From assembly GCF_036226925.1 (NCBI RefSeq), contig NZ_CP109031.1, positions 1,302,001 to 1,366,000 of the forward strand: a DNA stretch of 64,000 bases. Reading direction: 5' to 3'. The notes beneath the pieces are model-generated. The model made no database searches. It saw nothing but the letters and a program-made list of their open reading frames with translations, and was not told where the DNA came from. How positions within the stretch are numbered: position 1 is the first letter of the stretch; each line of letters opens with the position of its first letter. The translations under genes and the position numbers were made by a program. This DNA comes from Streptomyces sp. NBC_00659. GTDB taxonomy: Bacteria; Actinomycetota; Actinomycetes; Streptomycetales; Streptomycetaceae. Of this stretch, positions 61,970 to 64,000 are shown piece by piece.

Positions 61970-63250
61970 ATGACTATCGGATTCTCATTCCGGACCGTCG
62001 CTTCTCGCTCCGCGGTCGCGCGTGCCGCACTGACCTGTTCCGCCGTCTGCGCGGCCGGTCTGCTGGCCGCGGCGCAGAGCCCGGCCACCGCGCTCGCCGA
62101 CGCGGGCCCCGGGGCGCCTCGGCCCGCCGCGCCGCCGCCTTCGACGCTCTATCAGCAAGGCACACAGGTACGGCCCCGGGCCGGCGCACCCGAGGTCCCC
62201 GACGTCTCCGCGCTGTCCTGGGTGGTGGCCGACGCCCGCACCGGCGACGTCCTCGGCGCGCACAACGCCCACCGCAGACTGCCGCCCGCGAGCACCCTCA
62301 AGACCCTGTTCGCCCTCACCGTCCTGCCGACCCTGCCCGGCACCACCCTGCACACCGTCAGGGAGCCGGAACTGGAAGGCATCGGCGCGGGCAGCAGCAT
62401 GGTCGGAGTGGCCGAGGGAATCACGTACCGCGTGGCGGACCTGTGGCGCGGTGTCTTCCTCAACTCCGGCAACGACGCCGTGCACGTGCTCGCCTCGATG
62501 AACGGCGGCTGGACAAGCACCGCCGCCCAGATGCAGGCCAAGGCCCGCTCCCTCGGCGCGAACGACACCCACGTCGTCTCGCCCGACGGATACGACACAC
62601 CCGGGCAGGTCTCGTCGGCGTACGACCTGGCGGTGTTCGGACGGGCCGGACTGCGCAACCCCGACTTCGCCCGGTACTGCTCCACCGCCGAGGCGATGTT
62701 CCCCGGCGAGGGCAGCTCCACGTACGGGATCCAGAACACCAACCGGCTGCTCACCGGCGCCAACGGGGTGGAGCGGTACCCGGGCCTGATCGGTGTCAAG
62801 AACGGCTACACCACCAACGCGGGCAACACCCTGGTCGCCGCCGCCAAGCACGGCACGCGTACCCTCGTCGTCACGGTGATGAACCCTCAGGCGGGCGGCG
62901 GACCGGCCGTGTACGAGGAGGCGCGCTCGCTGCTCGACTGGGGCTTCGCGGCGGCCGGACGTGTCGATCCCGTGGGGACGCTGCTCGACACACGTGCCGT
63001 CCCCGCGGCCGGACCCTCCGCCCCCGCCGGACCCGCCGCGCGCCCCGGTCGCGCGGCCCGGCCCGCCACCACCGCCCGGCCCGGCACCGCCCAGCCCGTG
63101 AACAGCGCAGGGCCGATGGCCGCCGCGCCCCCCGAGGACCAGGGGCTCGGCTGGTCCGGCGCGGCCGAGATCGCCGGTGCCGCCGTGCTGGGGGCGGCGG
63201 GCGTCGCACTGGCCCTGCGGCTCAAGGCGGGCCGGGCGGGGCGCGGCTGA
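61970..63250 (+). CDS. D-alanyl-D-alanine carboxypeptidase, peptidase family S11
   Basis: A 426-residue exported penicillin-binding protein. A signal peptide covers roughly residues 1-42 (ending ATALADA). The catalytic SxxK is in PPASTLKTLFAL, the second motif is LNSGNDAV (SGN), and the third is GLIGVKNGYTTNAGNT, a KNG rather than the classical KTG. After the catalytic domain comes an Ala/Pro/Arg-rich stalk (~residues 345-385) and a C-terminal membrane helix (AAEIAGAAVLGAAGVALALR), so it is anchored outside the membrane. It trims peptidoglycan stem peptides. No clear ribosome binding site precedes the ATG at 61970. Confidence 0.9.
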   Translation: MTIGFSFRTVASRSAVARAALTCSAVCAAGLLAAAQSPATALADAGPGAPRPAAPPPSTLYQQGTQVRPRAGAPEVPDVSALSWVVADARTGDVLGAHNAHRRLPPASTLKTLFALTVLPTLPGTTLHTVREPELEGIGAGSSMVGVAEGITYRVADLWRGVFLNSGNDAVHVLASMNGGWTSTAAQMQAKARSLGANDTHVVSPDGYDTPGQVSSAYDLAVFGRAGLRNPDFARYCSTAEAMFPGEGSSTYGIQNTNRLLTGANGVERYPGLIGVKNGYTTNAGNTLVAAAKHGTRTLVVTVMNPQAGGGPAVYEEARSLLDWGFAAAGRVDPVGTLLDTRAVPAAGPSAPAGPAARPGRAARPATTARPGTAQPVNSAGPMAAAPPEDQGLGWSGAAEIAGAAVLGAAGVALALRLKAGRAGRG

Positions 63251-64000
63251 CCCACCGGCAGCCACAGCAGCAGCCCGAGTGTGATCCACGTATAGGTGTT
63301 GCTGCCGAGGAAGCCGTCGAGGCCCGAAGCGTCGTCGAACCACAGCCACACCACGCTGCTGCACAGCACCGCGTACAGGGCCGCCGCGACTCGCAGCCGG
63401 CGCCGCCGCAGCAGCACGGCGAAGGACGGCAGCAGCCAGACGAGGTGGTGCACCCAGGTGATCGGGCTGACGAGACAGGCGGCCAGCCCGGTCAGGGCGA
63501 AGGCGGCGATCCAGTCCTCGTCGGCGAGAGCACGCCAGGTCCGCCGCGCCCAGACGCACAGGAGCAGCAGGGCCAGCGTCGCCCACAGCGCCCTGCTCGG
63601 CTCCTGCGGTGCCACGAGCCGTGCCAGCACCCCCTGAAGCGACTGGTTGGAGACATAGTCCAGACGCCCGATGCGGGTCGTGTCCCACAGCGCGTCGGTC
63701 CAGTAGAAGCGCGAGGCGTCCGGCATCGCCCAGGCCGCCAGGGCGGTCGCCGCCCCGGCGACGGCCGTGGCGACACCGGCGGCCCTCCGGCGGCGGCCGA
63801 GCAGCAGCAGCACGATGAACAGCGCCGGGGTGAGCTTGACCGCCGCGGCGAGACCGATACCGACGCCCGCCCAGCGGCCCCGCCCGCGCGACAGCAGCCA
63901 GGCGTCGCTCAGGACGAGGGCGAGCAGCACCAGGTTGACCTGGCCGAAGCTGAAGGTGTCGCGGACCGGTTCGAGCAGGGCCAGCAGACAGGCCGCCAGA
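62887..64000 (-). CDS. GT87-family (DUF2029) polyprenol-phosphate mannosyltransferase, 5' end outside the window
   Basis: The frame is open from the window edge to a stop at 62887. The visible part is a multi-pass membrane protein with LLEPVRDTFSFGQVNLVLLA, the loop characteristic of DUF2029 alpha-mannosyltransferases, then GRWAGVGIGLAAAVKLTPAL and SPITWVHHLVWLLPSFAVLL. It would transfer mannose from polyprenol phosphate to extracytoplasmic acceptors. The last ~120 codons (after LLLWLPVGQPRPARPALSRR) overlap the carboxypeptidase gene tail to tail and read as low-complexity Ala/Pro/Ser sequence; this tail may be real or may reflect loss of the original stop. Confidence 0.82.
   Translation of the reverse strand, partial: LAACLLALLEPVRDTFSFGQVNLVLLALVLSDAWLLSRGRGRWAGVGIGLAAAVKLTPALFIVLLLLGRRRRAAGVATAVAGAATALAAWAMPDASRFYWTDALWDTTRIGRLDYVSNQSLQGVLARLVAPQEPSRALWATLALLLLCVWARRTWRALADEDWIAAFALTGLAACLVSPITWVHHLVWLLPSFAVLLRRRRLRVAAALYAVLCSSVVWLWFDDASGLDGFLGSNTYTWITLGLLLWLPVGQPRPARPALSRRASATPAAPSTAAPAISAAPDQPSPWSSGGAAAIGPALFTGWAVPGRAVVAGRAARPGRAAGPAGAEGPAAGTARVSSSVPTGSTRPAAAKPQSSSERASSYTAGPPPA

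Overview
The window is high-GC actinobacterial DNA, almost certainly Streptomyces: GTG/TTG starts are frequent, genes have very GC-rich third positions, and the genes include a SapA-like spore-associated protein, many TetR/MarR/PadR regulators, a GH75 chitosanase, an ECF42-type sigma factor with DGPF proteins, and a TTA-containing pathway-type regulator. I saw no rRNA, tRNA or CRISPR array.

Region 1 (1-2303) holds the 3' end of an EEP-family nuclease/phosphatase gene, a von Willebrand A protein, and decayed DNA with an IS3-type transposase remnant. Region 2 (2304-23303) is the centre of interest: a compact biosynthetic cluster without NRPS or PKS genes. Its content matches, from memory, the Streptomyces 3,7-dihydroxytropolone (trl) pathway: a MaoC/PaaZ-hydratase-like protein (TrlA), class II DAHP synthase (TrlB), an HpaB-type two-component flavin monooxygenase with reductase (TrlC/TrlD), a single-component FAD monooxygenase (TrlE), a PaaY-like hexapeptide thioesterase (TrlF) and a prephenate dehydratase-chorismate mutase fusion in the unusual PDT-CM order (TrlH). 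Around these sit a shikimate kinase, a chorismate synthase, a complete E1alpha/E1beta/E2 2-oxoacid dehydrogenase set (proposed phenylpyruvate to phenylacetyl-CoA), an AfsA-like hotdog protein, and a 52-codon remnant of paaA, the ring-epoxidase subunit of phenylacetate catabolism. The logic is: boost chorismate, make phenylpyruvate, convert it to phenylacetyl-CoA, use chromosomal Paa enzymes for epoxidation and ring expansion, divert the seven-membered intermediate with the MaoC and PaaY homologues, and hydroxylate it. An MFS exporter at one end and a siderophore-interacting reductase at the other are each linked to one of two paralogous TetR regulators that share an operator sequence. A LuxR (with a TTA codon), a LysR and a third TetR complete the regulation.

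Region 3 (23304-28117) is a decayed stretch, then dhaKLM (PTS-type dihydroxyacetone kinase), and a divergent TetR/SDR pair. Region 4 (28132-32292) encodes mostly exported proteins: GH75 chitosanase, a fibronectin-III lipoprotein, a small surface protein and a SapA-like protein, plus a PadR regulator. Region 5 (32503-46449) is ordinary chromosome: FadH, hydrolases, a PrmC-like methyltransferase, MarR, GNAT, a sulfite-oxidase-like/flavoreductase pair, universal stress protein, a CE7-type esterase, cupin-XRE regulator, methyltransferase and DinB protein, with several short tandem repeats between genes. Region 6 (46450-53053) carries gene remnants, GntR, an HD-domain protein, another methyltransferase and a divergent imine-reductase/HxlR pair. 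Region 7 (53054-64000) has a GH13 glucosidase, the ECF42/DGPF operon, a cytochrome P450, an alpha/beta hydrolase facing a MarR gene, a short second-type Rho factor, a D-Ala-D-Ala carboxypeptidase and the 3' part of a GT87 mannosyltransferase cut by the window end.
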